A stretch of DNA of 64,000 nucleotides from Halorubrum aethiopicum. GTDB lineage: Archaea; Halobacteriota; Halobacteria; Halobacteriales; Haloferacaceae. Position 1 is the stretch's first letter; every line of letters begins with the position of its first letter. The stretch covers positions 124,001-188,000 of the forward strand of contig NZ_LOAJ01000001.1 of the NCBI RefSeq assembly GCF_001542905.1, read 5' to 3'. Positions 45,223 to 52,271 of this stretch are shown in pieces. The notes under the pieces are model-generated. The model ran no database searches. It saw nothing but the letters and a program-made list of their open reading frames with translations, and was not told the origin of the DNA. The position numbers and the translations under genes are program-made.

Positions 45223-45347
45223 CGTCGCGGCGCTCACACATCGTGAGCGCCGCGGCTCGGCCGGAAGGGATTCGAAGCAGGGAGCGGGAGGTGAGCGAGC
45301 ATCGCGAGCGAACGGGAGCGACCGTGGTTCGAATCCCTTCCCCCGCA
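45201..45347. repeat. 22-bp direct repeat of the tRNA-Leu 3' end (att-like)
   Basis: The 22 bases 45201-45222 (T loop to A73) recur without change at 45326-45347. In between, at 45263-45276, a 14-bp inverted copy (GGAAGGGATTCGAA) is found. This is the pattern left by elements that integrate at tRNA 3' ends. Only 103 bp separate the direct copies, so any element has been lost. Confidence 0.8.
45227..45253 (+). terminator. hairpin after tRNA-Leu
   Basis: Perfect 11-bp inverted repeat GCGGCGCTCAC / GTGAGCGCCGC with a five-base loop, starting 5 bp after the tRNA. No T-run follows, so it could be a terminator, a processing element or part of the inserted sequence. Confidence 0.5.
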
Positions 45348-45395
45348 TCCCTGCGGCGAGAGGTGAGCGAGGCGTGAGTGAAGCGAGACGGATGG

Positions 45396-45662
45396 CTGCG
45401 GTCAACACCGCCAAAGCCCCAGCCGCGAGGACTCGATGCGCTCGTTGAGGTCCTCGCTCAGTCGCTTTGCTCCTTCGCTGCGGTCCTTACGTCGCGCGTC
45501 TTCGTCCTCGCGACTGCCCCTTTGAGTCCCACCCCGCCCGCGACCGCACCTCACGCCTCCCCAGCCTCGTCGGCCGGCCTCCGCGTCGCTCCGGCCGCCC
45601 GACTCCCTCGCGCGGGCTCCTCGCGGCCCGCCGGGCCGCTCGGAGGCGCACGCCACCGCGAC
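45396..45662 (-). repeat. structured repeat, copy C (inverted)
   Basis: Member of the five-copy family on the minus strand. Complement of the 3' box at about 45410-45421, the 13-bp stem 45420-45432 with 45504-45516, the box CTGCCCCTTTGAGTCCCACC at 45513-45532, and CTCACGCCTCCCCAGCCTC near 45552-45570. At its 5' side GCGGCCC pairs with GGGCCGC. It lies between tRNA-Leu and menB. Confidence 0.78.
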
Positions 45663-45686
45663 GGAGCTCGTGCGAGGGATGCTTGA

Positions 45687-46598
45687 TCAGTAGTGCCAGG
45701 GATACTCGTCGAACTCGGGGTCGCGCTTCTCTAAGAAGGCGTCGCGGCCCTCCTGGGCCTCCTCGGTCATGTACGCGAGCCGGGTCGCCTCGCCCGCGAA
45801 CACCTGCTGGCCGACCATGCCGTCGTCGGTCATGTTGAACGCGTACTTCAGCATGCGCATCGCGGTCGGCGACTTGCTCGTCATCTCCTCGGCCCACTCC
45901 AGGGCGACGCTCTCGAGGTCCTCGTGGGGGACCGCCTCGTTGGCCATTCCCATGTCGACGGCCTCCGCGGCGGAGTAAGTCTTCCCGCGGAAGAACACCT
46001 CGCGGGCCTTCTTCTGGCCGACCTGCTTGGCGAGGTAGGCGGAGCCGAACCCGCCGTCGAAGGAGGCCACGTCGGGGTCGGTCTGGAGGAACTTCGCGTG
46101 CTCGTCGCTCGCGAGCGTCAGGTCACAGACGACGTGGAGCGAGTGGCCGCCGCCGACCGCCCAGCCGGGGACGACCGCGACGACGGGTTTGGGCATGAAC
46201 CGGATCAGCCGCTGGACCTCGAGGACGTGGAGCCGGCCGGCCTTCGCCTCGCGCACGAGGGGGTCGTCCGCCTCGTCGGCCTCGTCGTCGTCGCGGTACT
46301 CGTAGCCGGAGCCGCCGCGCACGGACTGGTCGCCGCCGGCGCAGAACGCCCAGCCGCCGTCCTTCTCGGAGGGGCCGTTCCCCGTCAGGAGGACACAGCC
46401 CACGTCGGCCTGCTTGCGGGCGTGATCGAGCGCGGCGTACAGCTCGTCGACGGTTCCGGGACGAAAGGCGTTCCGGACCTCGGGGCGGTCGAACGCGATC
46501 CGGACGACCGGCGCGTCGCGGGCGCGATGGTACGTCACGTCCTCGAACTCGTCCGTGACCGGCTCCCACGCGTCGGGGTCGAAGATCTCCGAGACCAT
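45687..46598 (-). CDS. menB: 1,4-dihydroxy-2-naphthoyl-CoA synthase
   Basis: Crotonase-fold enzyme that closes the naphthoquinone ring in menaquinone synthesis, 303 residues. Signatures: VRIAFDRPEVRNAFRPGTVD, WAFCAGGDQSVRG, VVAVVPGWAVGGGHSLHVVC, DVASFDGGFGSAYLAKQVGQ and KKAREVFFRGKTYSA; the end DEYPWHY is typical of MenB. No other men gene is next to it. Confidence 0.94.
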   Translation of the reverse strand: MVSEIFDPDAWEPVTDEFEDVTYHRARDAPVVRIAFDRPEVRNAFRPGTVDELYAALDHARKQADVGCVLLTGNGPSEKDGGWAFCAGGDQSVRGGSGYEYRDDDEADEADDPLVREAKAGRLHVLEVQRLIRFMPKPVVAVVPGWAVGGGHSLHVVCDLTLASDEHAKFLQTDPDVASFDGGFGSAYLAKQVGQKKAREVFFRGKTYSAAEAVDMGMANEAVPHEDLESVALEWAEEMTSKSPTAMRMLKYAFNMTDDGMVGQQVFAGEATRLAYMTEEAQEGRDAFLEKRDPEFDEYPWHY

Positions 46599-46684
46599 GC
46601 CGGAGAGTCGGACGGCGGCGACATAAACGGCGGCGAGTCGGGACGCCCGGCGATCGACGATGCGACACGCGGACGACCCGCCCC

Positions 46685-46846
46685 TCAGTCCTCGAGGGCG
46701 TCCCGCAGGTCGTCGGCGTGGCGCCGAAGCACCGAGACGGTCGCGTCGGCGTCGGCGTACCCCTGGTCGTACTGGTCGAACGCCGCGTCCGCCCCCTCGA
46801 GGAAGCGGTCGACCGCCTCCGCGAGGTCGGCCTCGTCGTCGGTCAT
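46685..46846 (-). CDS. 53-residue acidic helical protein
   Basis: Sequence starts MTDDEADLAEAVDRFLEGAD and ends RHADDLRDALED. It is too short for usual gene finders but has full haloarchaeal codon use and a clean start and stop. It resembles the small DUF7553-like haloarchaeal family (from memory). Function unknown. Confidence 0.55.
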   Translation of the reverse strand: MTDDEADLAEAVDRFLEGADAAFDQYDQGYADADATVSVLRRHADDLRDALED

Positions 46847-46918
46847 GCCCGAGGACACGCTCGCCGGCGGGGTATATCTCCCGGTGCCGCCCGACCGCGG
46901 GGTTTATCTCCGATAAAT

Positions 46919-46934
46919 AGTATTGTACAATATG
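46919..46934. promoter_or_regulatory. TATTGT palindrome before universal stress protein gene
   Basis: TATTGTACAATA (46921-46932) is a perfect 12-bp palindrome inside AGTATTGTACAATATG, in an otherwise G/C-rich gap, 56 bp before the gene start. The 5' half AGTATTGT is the same as in the sulfur gene promoters further on. Confidence 0.65.
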
Positions 46935-46987
46935 AAGAATACTGTTCGAGAGGCCTGGGTAGAGGGGCGGGATCGGAGGGAGCGCCG

Positions 46988-47839
46988 ATGAGCGGGAAGT
47001 CCGCCGTGCTCGCGACCGACCTCTCGACCGCGAGCGAGACGATGGTCGAGTCGGAGGCGGGGCTGAACTGCCTCTCGCGGATCGGCGTCGACCGGATCCA
47101 CCTCGTGACCGTGGTTCCCTCGAACGTCCACTCCGGGATGCCGGGGATCGACTTCGAGAAGCGGCGCAAGCGCGGGCTTCGCCGCTACCGGGAGGCGATC
47201 GAGGCCGCCGGCTTCGACGTCGAGACGCACGTCGTCCGGGGGACGCCTCACCGCCGGATCAACGGGATCGCGGGCGCGGTCGGCGCGGACCTGATACTCG
47301 TCGGCTCCCGCGGGAAGAGCCCGCTCGAGAACCGCGTCATCGGGTCGACGGCGCGGAACCTGGCCCGGACCACGGTGGTGCCGCTGCTCGTCGACCGGAT
47401 CGAACGCGGCGTCGACGACCCCGAGACGGTGCGACGGCACCTGTTCAGGCGGACGCTGTTCGCGACCGACTTCTCCGAGAACGCCGAGCGCGCCTTCGAG
47501 ACGTTCGCGTACCTCAGACACGCGACCGAGGAGGTCACGCTGGTCCACGTTCGCTCGCCGAAGGACGACACCGGAGACGAGGGCGACGTGGAGGCGCGGC
47601 TCGGCGAGCTCACCGACCGCCTCGACGAGTGGGGACTCGACTCCCGGATCGATGTCAGGCGCGGCGACCCCGCGACGGAGATCCTCGCCGCGGAGCGCGA
47701 CCACGAGCCGAGCACGCTGCTCCTCGGCTCGCGCGGCCGGAGCCGGCTGCGGCGGCTGCTCCTGGGCAGCGTGAGCGAGGAGGTCGTCGTGAACGCGACC
47801 GGCAACGTCCTCCTGGTGCCGCCGCCGCGGTCGGCCTGA
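46988..47839 (+). CDS. tandem universal stress protein
   Basis: Protein of 283 residues with two UspA domains (about 1-138 and 150-280). The first has AVLATDLSTASETMVESEAG and LILVGSRGKSPLENRVIGST; the second has TLFATDFSENAERAFETFAY and TLLLGSRGRSRLRRLLLGSV. Both keep the ATP-type G-x2-G-x9-GS pattern in relaxed form. Role in stress tolerance is inferred. It opens the sulfur/redox region and has the TATTGT palindrome upstream. Confidence 0.86.
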   Translation: MSGKSAVLATDLSTASETMVESEAGLNCLSRIGVDRIHLVTVVPSNVHSGMPGIDFEKRRKRGLRRYREAIEAAGFDVETHVVRGTPHRRINGIAGAVGADLILVGSRGKSPLENRVIGSTARNLARTTVVPLLVDRIERGVDDPETVRRHLFRRTLFATDFSENAERAFETFAYLRHATEEVTLVHVRSPKDDTGDEGDVEARLGELTDRLDEWGLDSRIDVRRGDPATEILAAERDHEPSTLLLGSRGRSRLRRLLLGSVSEEVVVNATGNVLLVPPPRSA

Positions 47840-47968
47840 TAGCGTTTATCGTAACTGTTTACCGGTGCGTCGCCGGGACGGGCCGGGGGAGCGCCGGAAA
47901 CGACTTGCAATAAACGCCATGAACGCACCGCGCCGAACATCGGCGGATTCGAGGGCTCTCGCACGGAA

Positions 47969-47987
47969 TTGTGTGTTCCATACACAA
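47969..47987. promoter_or_regulatory. 19-bp palindrome at the HTH regulator promoter
   Basis: TTGTGTGTTCCATACACAA has perfect 6-bp arms (TTGTGT and ACACAA) around seven bases. It ends next to an A/T box (CTTTTAGG near 47990), with the gene start 34 bp further. This is the position of an autoregulatory operator. Confidence 0.65.
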
Positions 47988-48025
47988 GCCTTTTAGGCAC
48001 ACGGGGCGTACTCGCGGGCAATATC

Positions 48026-48424
48026 ATGCCAGACTCGTTGGCCGAACAGCTCCGGAGCGACATGGAGTGTGAGGGGTTACTGGAGTGTTTCCACGGGCTC
48101 AAACCGCTCGACCGGGAGTGTTTCCAGGTGCTCGTCGAGAGCGAGGAGCCGCTGACGATAGACGAGATCGGCGAGGCCGTCGACCGGGAGCGCTCGACCG
48201 CCTACCGGGCGGTCCAGCGGCTCCTCCAGACCGGGTTCATCAGCAAAGAGCAGATCAACTACGACCAGGGCGGCTACTACCACGTCTACCAGCCGACCGA
48301 CCCCGAGAAGATCTCGGGGGAGATGCAGCGGATGCTGAACGACTGGTACGCGAAGATGGGCCAGCTCATCCAGGAGTTCGAGGACAAGTACGAGGGTGCC
48401 GAGTCGGCGACCGCCTCGAGCTGA
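48026..48424 (+). CDS. winged-helix transcription regulator with N-terminal cysteines (OxsR/TrmB-like)
   Basis: A 132-residue regulator. The first part has Cys15, Cys21 and Cys32 (DMECEGLLECFHGL, DRECFQVL). The winged helix follows (EPLTIDEIGEAVDRERSTAY, RAVQRLLQTGFISKEQ), then a helical dimerisation tail MLNDWYAKMGQLIQEFEDKY. It resembles haloarchaeal TrmB-type thiol regulators such as OxsR; this link is from memory. The ATG at 48026 was preferred to 47969 because the palindrome and A/T box lie between. A redox or persulfide signal is plausible given its neighbours. Confidence 0.8.
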   Translation: MPDSLAEQLRSDMECEGLLECFHGLKPLDRECFQVLVESEEPLTIDEIGEAVDRERSTAYRAVQRLLQTGFISKEQINYDQGGYYHVYQPTDPEKISGEMQRMLNDWYAKMGQLIQEFEDKYEGAESATASS

Positions 48425-48540
48425 TCGGTCCGCACCGGATCGAAACGCGCAACCCGGAACCGCTTTTTTCGGCCGACTTCGTCGAGTTCTACAGCAGGAC
48501 CCGGTTTGATTCGGGGTGGTCAGTACGGGTGAGGGAGTGG

Positions 48541-48897
48541 GCGATCGCCGGGGCGGTGGCGCGCCGGTGAGCGGGCCGAAGGCCCGCGAACCGCCCGCGA
48601 GGGACGCGACGACCGAAGGGAGTCGCGAGGCTGGGGAGGTGTGAGGTGCGGGGCGGTTGCGTTCCCGCGAGCGAAGCGAGCGGGAGCATGGAAGTCGCAG
48701 CCCGCGCAGCGAACGGAGTGAGCGAGCAGGACCGTCTTCCAGTGGTCGGGTGGGACTCAAAGGGGCAGCCGGCTCCGGGAAGACGGCCGACGCAAGGACC
48801 GCAGGAGCGAACGGAGTGAGCGACGAGGACCACAGCGAGGCCCTCGACCGGAGCCAGCTGGGGCTTTGGTGGTGGTCACCGCGCCAGCAACGATCCC
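48541..48897 (+). repeat. structured repeat, copy D
   Basis: The longest copy. The ends pair: GATCG (48543-48547) with CGATC (48891-48895) and GCGGTG (48553-48558) with CACCGC (48877-48882). Hairpins are GCGGGCC/GGCCCGC (48571-48587) and GCGAC/GTCGC (48606-48626). The long stem is 48766-48778 with 48848-48860, with a sequence unlike copies A, C and E but still paired except one position. Boxes at about 48627-48646, 48749-48768 and 48859-48870. The rest of 48425-49051 shows no gene. Confidence 0.8.
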
Positions 48898-49051
48898 GTT
48901 CTCATCACCCCGATCACTCACGAAACCCCCGTACAACAAGCAACTTTCAGCGATCGAGAGCCTCGGACGACGTATCCGCACGCGGACTGGAATACCGACG
49001 ACCCCCTACGGTCGGGGACAGGGTTATACGCGACGTACCGGGACCTGAACC

Positions 49052-49735
49052 ATGACGCTGTACGACTGTACACACCGGGTCGAGACGGGAATGCCGACGT
49101 ATCCCGGCGACCCCGACGTGTCGTGTTCCCCCCACGCGACCCACGAGGCGGACGGCTACGAGGTGACCGCCCTCGAACTGGGGAGCCACGCCGGGACGCA
49201 CATCGACGCGCCGCGCCACACCGAACCCGACGGGCGGACGCTCGGGGCGTACGACGTCGAGAGGTTCCGGTTCGACGCGCGCCTCGTCGACTGTGGCGGC
49301 CTCGGCGCACGCGAGGCGATCCCGCCGGACGCGGTTCCCGAGACCGAGGCGGAGCTGCTGGCGTTTCGGACCGGCTGGGACGACCGCTGGGGGACCGAGC
49401 GGTACCTCGACCATCCCTACCTGGCTCCCGCGACGGCCCGGCGCTGCGCCGAGGCCGGCCACCACGTGGCCACCGACACGCTCAATCCCGACCCGACGCC
49501 GACCGAGCGCGCGAGTCCGGACGAGCCCTCGGGCGTGCCGGCCCACCGCGCGCTGCTCGGTGCGGGGCGGTTCGTCGTCGAGAACCTGACCGGGCTCGAG
49601 CGGCTGCCCGAGCGAGTCACCCTCCACGCCTACCCGTTGGCCGTCGACGCCGACGGCGCGCCGATCCGGGCGGTCGCGGAAACCGACGCGGACCGGGAGT
49701 TCGGCCGAGAGCGAGACGAGACCGCCGGGAAGTGA
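49052..49735 (+). CDS. cyclase-family metal hydrolase (kynurenine formamidase-like)
   Basis: Protein of 227 residues. The metal-binding signature SHAGTHIDAPRH (45-56) and the later VATDTLNPDPTP and ERVTLHAYPL belong to the cyclase/arylformamidase family. These enzymes hydrolyse amides or cyclic esters; the substrate here is not known. An A/T box TTATACG (about 49023) lies near -28. Confidence 0.85.
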   Translation: MTLYDCTHRVETGMPTYPGDPDVSCSPHATHEADGYEVTALELGSHAGTHIDAPRHTEPDGRTLGAYDVERFRFDARLVDCGGLGAREAIPPDAVPETEAELLAFRTGWDDRWGTERYLDHPYLAPATARRCAEAGHHVATDTLNPDPTPTERASPDEPSGVPAHRALLGAGRFVVENLTGLERLPERVTLHAYPLAVDADGAPIRAVAETDADREFGRERDETAGK

Positions 49736-49824
49736 GCGGACGAGGATCGATGCGTAGTGAGAACCGGCCGTCGTGTCGCCGAACGGTCGCCGGACCGATC
49801 CCGGTGGATCGGTTCGTCCGTTCG

Positions 49825-49863
49825 ACTCGTCGGATCGATTCGTCGGATCGATTCGTCGGATCG
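49825..49863. repeat. 13-bp tandem repeat
   Basis: ATTCGTCGGATCG repeated three times (49825-49837 with one change, 49838-49850, 49851-49863), just after the stop of the minus-strand gene at 49868. No spacer is present, so it is not a CRISPR. Confidence 0.75.
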
Positions 49864-49867
49864 CGAC

Positions 49868-50092
49868 TCAGCGACGGCGGAGCGCGTAGGCCGCGTAGCC
49901 GACCGCGGCGAGCAGCCCGGTGAAGAGCAGGCTCCCGGTCGCGGCGGGCGTGGTCGTGACGTACTGGCCGAACGGGTCGGTAAGCGCGATCACGCCCACG
50001 GTGAGGACGACGCCGATCAGGATCGTCACCGCGCCGAACGCCTTGAACGCCGCGTCGAGGTCGATACGCGAGGAACGCGATGAGTGACTCAT
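49868..50092 (-). CDS. small membrane protein with two helices
   Basis: A 74-residue protein: SHSSRSSRIDLDAAFKAFGA, then helix VTILIGVVLTVGVIALT, a loop, and helix GSLLFTGLLAAVGYAAYAL ending in RRR. It resembles small haloarchaeal membrane families near transport genes, but I cannot name it surely. The ATG at 50092 is chosen since no G/C-rich coding precedes it. Confidence 0.6.
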   Translation of the reverse strand: MSHSSRSSRIDLDAAFKAFGAVTILIGVVLTVGVIALTDPFGQYVTTTPAATGSLLFTGLLAAVGYAAYALRRR

Positions 50093-50332
50093 ACCTCCGG
50101 GTACGCGTTCCACACATAAATGGACGGATGCGGATTCTCACGCGCGGAGAACACGTCGGCTCGGAGTCACGACAGATCGTGTAGAGAGATCCCACGGAAG
50201 CGGGCATACGTGACTGGCCACTGGAACGCCCCGATCGACGATCGGACCCTGCCGCGACGCGGAGGCCGACTCGCCGAAGCGGATCGGCTCCCAGTCCGTG
50301 GATCGTCGTCTCTGGTTCGAGTATCCGTAAAT

Positions 50333-50407
50333 AGTATTCGTACGTTATCCATCGTTTCCCGTCTCTCACGCGAATATAGTATTGTGCTAAGAACCCAAAA
50401 CCGTTAT
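50333..50407 (+). promoter_or_regulatory. promoter of the TauE operon with AGTATTGT-N9-CCAAAA
   Basis: AGTATTGT at 50378-50385, nine bases, then CCAAAACCGTTAT at 50395-50407; TTATATC is the A/T box about 28 bp before the ATG at 50435. A partial copy AGTATTCGTA lies at 50333-50342. The rest of 50093-50332 has no gene and no other signal that I can see. Confidence 0.75.
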
Positions 50408-50434
50408 ATCTCCCTGTCGGCTACCGTCGGGTAC

Positions 50435-50500
50435 ATGACCGACATCGATCGACCGACTCGACGCGGAACGCGGGCGGCGAGAGGCGGAGGGAGCCGATGA
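50435..50500 (+). CDS. 21-residue leader ORF before the TauE operon
   Basis: Begins at the expected leaderless start (about 28 bp after TTATATC) and codes MTDIDRPTRRGTRAARGGGS plus Arg. Its TGA overlaps the next ATG by 4 bp. It is Arg-rich. It may only serve to bring ribosomes to the next ORF. Confidence 0.45.
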   Translation: MTDIDRPTRRGTRAARGGGSR

Positions 50501-50658
50501 CCGGGACGGGACTCCTCGCGGGCGCGTCGCCGTCGGTACGGGCGCTCGCGGTGATCGGCGTCGTCCTCCTCGAGGCGATCGCCCTCTACGCCGGGTACGG
50601 GGCCGTCGAGGAGGCGGTCGGGTCGGCCGTCTTGGACCGGCTCGCGAACGGGAGATGA
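50497..50658 (+). CDS. small membrane protein coupled to TauE/SafE (DUF7512-like)
   Basis: A 53-residue protein with one hydrophobic helix (ALAVIGVVLLEAIALYAGYG) and the end VEEAVGSAVLDRLANGR. A similar small protein precedes TauE/SafE genes in other haloarchaea (DUF7512 in memory). Both its ends overlap neighbours by ATGA. It may be a subunit of the exporter. Confidence 0.65.
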   Translation: MTGTGLLAGASPSVRALAVIGVVLLEAIALYAGYGAVEEAVGSAVLDRLANGR

Positions 50659-51755
50659 TCGGCCCGTTCGGGACGGTCGAACCCCTCGGACTCGGCCCGG
50701 AGATCTTCGGCCTGTTCGTCGCCTTCGGCTTCATGGTCGGCGTGTTCTTCGGGTTCTTCGGGATGGGCGGGTCGTTCCTCGTCACGCCCGCGCTCCTGAT
50801 CCTGGGGTACCCGGCCCCGGTCGCCATCGGCAGCTCGATGGCGTTCGTGTTCGGGACCGCCGCGATCGCGACGATGAAACACCACGACGCCGGGCAGGTC
50901 GACTACAAGCTCGGCGCGCTGATGTTCGTCGGACTCACCGTCGGCATCCAGATCGGGAGCCGACTCGTCTTCGGGCTCGAGGTGTTGGGGATCGCGAACG
51001 TCGTGGTCGGCGTCGCGTACGTGATACTGCTCGCGGCGATAGGCGTGTTGTTCACGCGGAGCGCGCTCGACGCCGAGGACGACGGCGGTGACACGGGCGA
51101 GGGAGACGACGAGAACGGCGGAAGCGACGAGAACGGCCGAAGTGACGGCGACGGTGAAGACGACGCCGACGAGGTCCCCGCGCTAGCCCGGCGGATCCAG
51201 TCGTACGAGGTCCCGCCGATGACGACGCTCGCGGACGGGAGTCGGGCGTCGCTGTGGACGATCTCCGGCGTCGGCGGCGTGGTGGGACTCGTCTCCGGCT
51301 TCCTCGGCGTCGGCGGCGGATTCGTCCGCATGCCCGCGATCTACTACGCCATCGGCACCTCGCTCGCGGCCGCCGTCGGGACGAGCCTCTTCGGGGGGCT
51401 CATGTCCGGGGCGGTGGGGGCGTTCACCTACGGACGCGCGGGCGTGATCGACCTCGGGATCGTCACGGCGCTGCTCGTCGGCAGCGCGCTCGGCGCGCGG
51501 ATCGGCTCGAGCGCGACCGCCTACGTCGACGAGGAGGACGTGACGGTCTACTTCGGGCTCATGCTGCTCGTCGCCAGCGCCGCCGTCGGGATCGGCGAGC
51601 TCTCCGTGTGGCTCGCGATGCCCGTCCTCGACCGGCTCAGCTTCGTCCTGTTGATCGGATCCGCGCTGCTCGTCTGTGCGACCATCCTCTATCACGGGGC
51701 GCTCGCGGTGCGGCGGACCCGCGGCGTCCCCGGTTCTCCCCGGCGCGGCGAGTGA
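50655..51755 (+). CDS. TauE/SafE-family sulfite/sulfonate exporter
   Basis: Membrane permease of 366 residues with about eight helices. The two TauE halves begin GFMVGVFFGFFGMGGSFLVT and GLVSGFLGVGGGFVRMPAIY. Between them is an acidic loop of about 40 residues (about 136-175, Asp/Gly/Glu-rich). The family moves sulfite, sulfonates or sulfoacetate outward; direction and substrate are inferred. It shares its promoter motif with the thioredoxin gene that follows. Confidence 0.88.
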   Translation: MIGPFGTVEPLGLGPEIFGLFVAFGFMVGVFFGFFGMGGSFLVTPALLILGYPAPVAIGSSMAFVFGTAAIATMKHHDAGQVDYKLGALMFVGLTVGIQIGSRLVFGLEVLGIANVVVGVAYVILLAAIGVLFTRSALDAEDDGGDTGEGDDENGGSDENGRSDGDGEDDADEVPALARRIQSYEVPPMTTLADGSRASLWTISGVGGVVGLVSGFLGVGGGFVRMPAIYYAIGTSLAAAVGTSLFGGLMSGAVGAFTYGRAGVIDLGIVTALLVGSALGARIGSSATAYVDEEDVTVYFGLMLLVASAAVGIGELSVWLAMPVLDRLSFVLLIGSALLVCATILYHGALAVRRTRGVPGSPRRGE

Positions 51756-51802
51756 GCGGCCCGTTCGGCGGTGGATTCCCCCTCGTTTTTCCCCCGGATG
51801 AG

Positions 51803-51832
51803 AGTATTGTATCGAATATCCAAAACCGTTAT
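51803..51832 (+). promoter_or_regulatory. thioredoxin promoter with AGTATTGT-N9-CCAAAA
   Basis: AGTATTGT at 51803-51810, nine bases, CCAAAACCGTTAT at 51820-51832: the second part is identical over 13 bases to the one at 50395-50407 and the spacing is the same. The ATG of the thioredoxin gene is 27 bp further. Confidence 0.78.
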
Positions 51833-51858
51833 GAGCGTGGGGCGTGTACCTATCGGTG

Positions 51859-52206
51859 ATGACGCAAACCAGCGAATCCGTGCCGACCGAACCCGTGGCG
51901 CTCGAGAGCGCCGACGACTTCGACGACTTCGTCGCCGACCACGACGTCGTGCTCGTGGACTTCCACGCCGACTGGTGCGGGCCCTGTCAGATGATGGAGC
52001 CGGCGGTCGAGGCGGTGGCGGCCGAGACGGACGCGGCGGTCCTCAAGGTCGACGTGGACCGGCATCAGGGGCTCGCCGGCGAGTACGGGGTCCAGGGGAT
52101 CCCGACGCTTCTGGTGTTCGTCGACGGCGAGATCGCCGACCGGATGGTCGGCGCGCAGACCGAGGACGCCCTCCGGGAGGCCGTCGCCGGGCGATCGAGC
52201 GCATGA
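51859..52206 (+). CDS. trxA: thioredoxin
   Basis: Disulfide reductase of 115 residues with the active site WCGPC (Cys40 and Cys43) in LVDFHADWCGPCQMM, the cis-Pro region VQGIPTLLVFVDGE, and a normal length after a 15-residue extension. The ATG at 51859 fits the A/T box; a start at 51844 is less likely. It heads a group with a mini-ORF and a class V aminotransferase. Confidence 0.93.
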   Translation: MTQTSESVPTEPVALESADDFDDFVADHDVVLVDFHADWCGPCQMMEPAVEAVAAETDAAVLKVDVDRHQGLAGEYGVQGIPTLLVFVDGEIADRMVGAQTEDALREAVAGRSSA

Positions 52207-52271
52207 TCGCCGCGAGCGCGACGAACCCGACGAGCCCGACGAGCCCGACGACGCGGGAGGGGCCCGCATGA
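52203..52271 (+). CDS. 22-residue bridging ORF
   Basis: Codes MIAASATNPTSPTSPTTREG plus two residues. Its ATG overlaps the thioredoxin stop, and its TGA overlaps the ATG of the aminotransferase, both by 4 bp. The middle is a repeat of ACGAGCCCG. Without it there would be a 61-bp gap between genes. It probably serves translation coupling. Confidence 0.45.
   Translation: MIAASATNPTSPTSPTTREGPA

Noticed and set aside
45326-45347. A second tRNA gene after tRNA-Leu
   Set aside because: Only the T-loop side and acceptor 3' strand are present; there is no D arm or anticodon arm before it.
49825-49863. CRISPR array
   Set aside because: Three 13-bp units in direct contact, no spacers. No cas gene and no other array was seen in the window.
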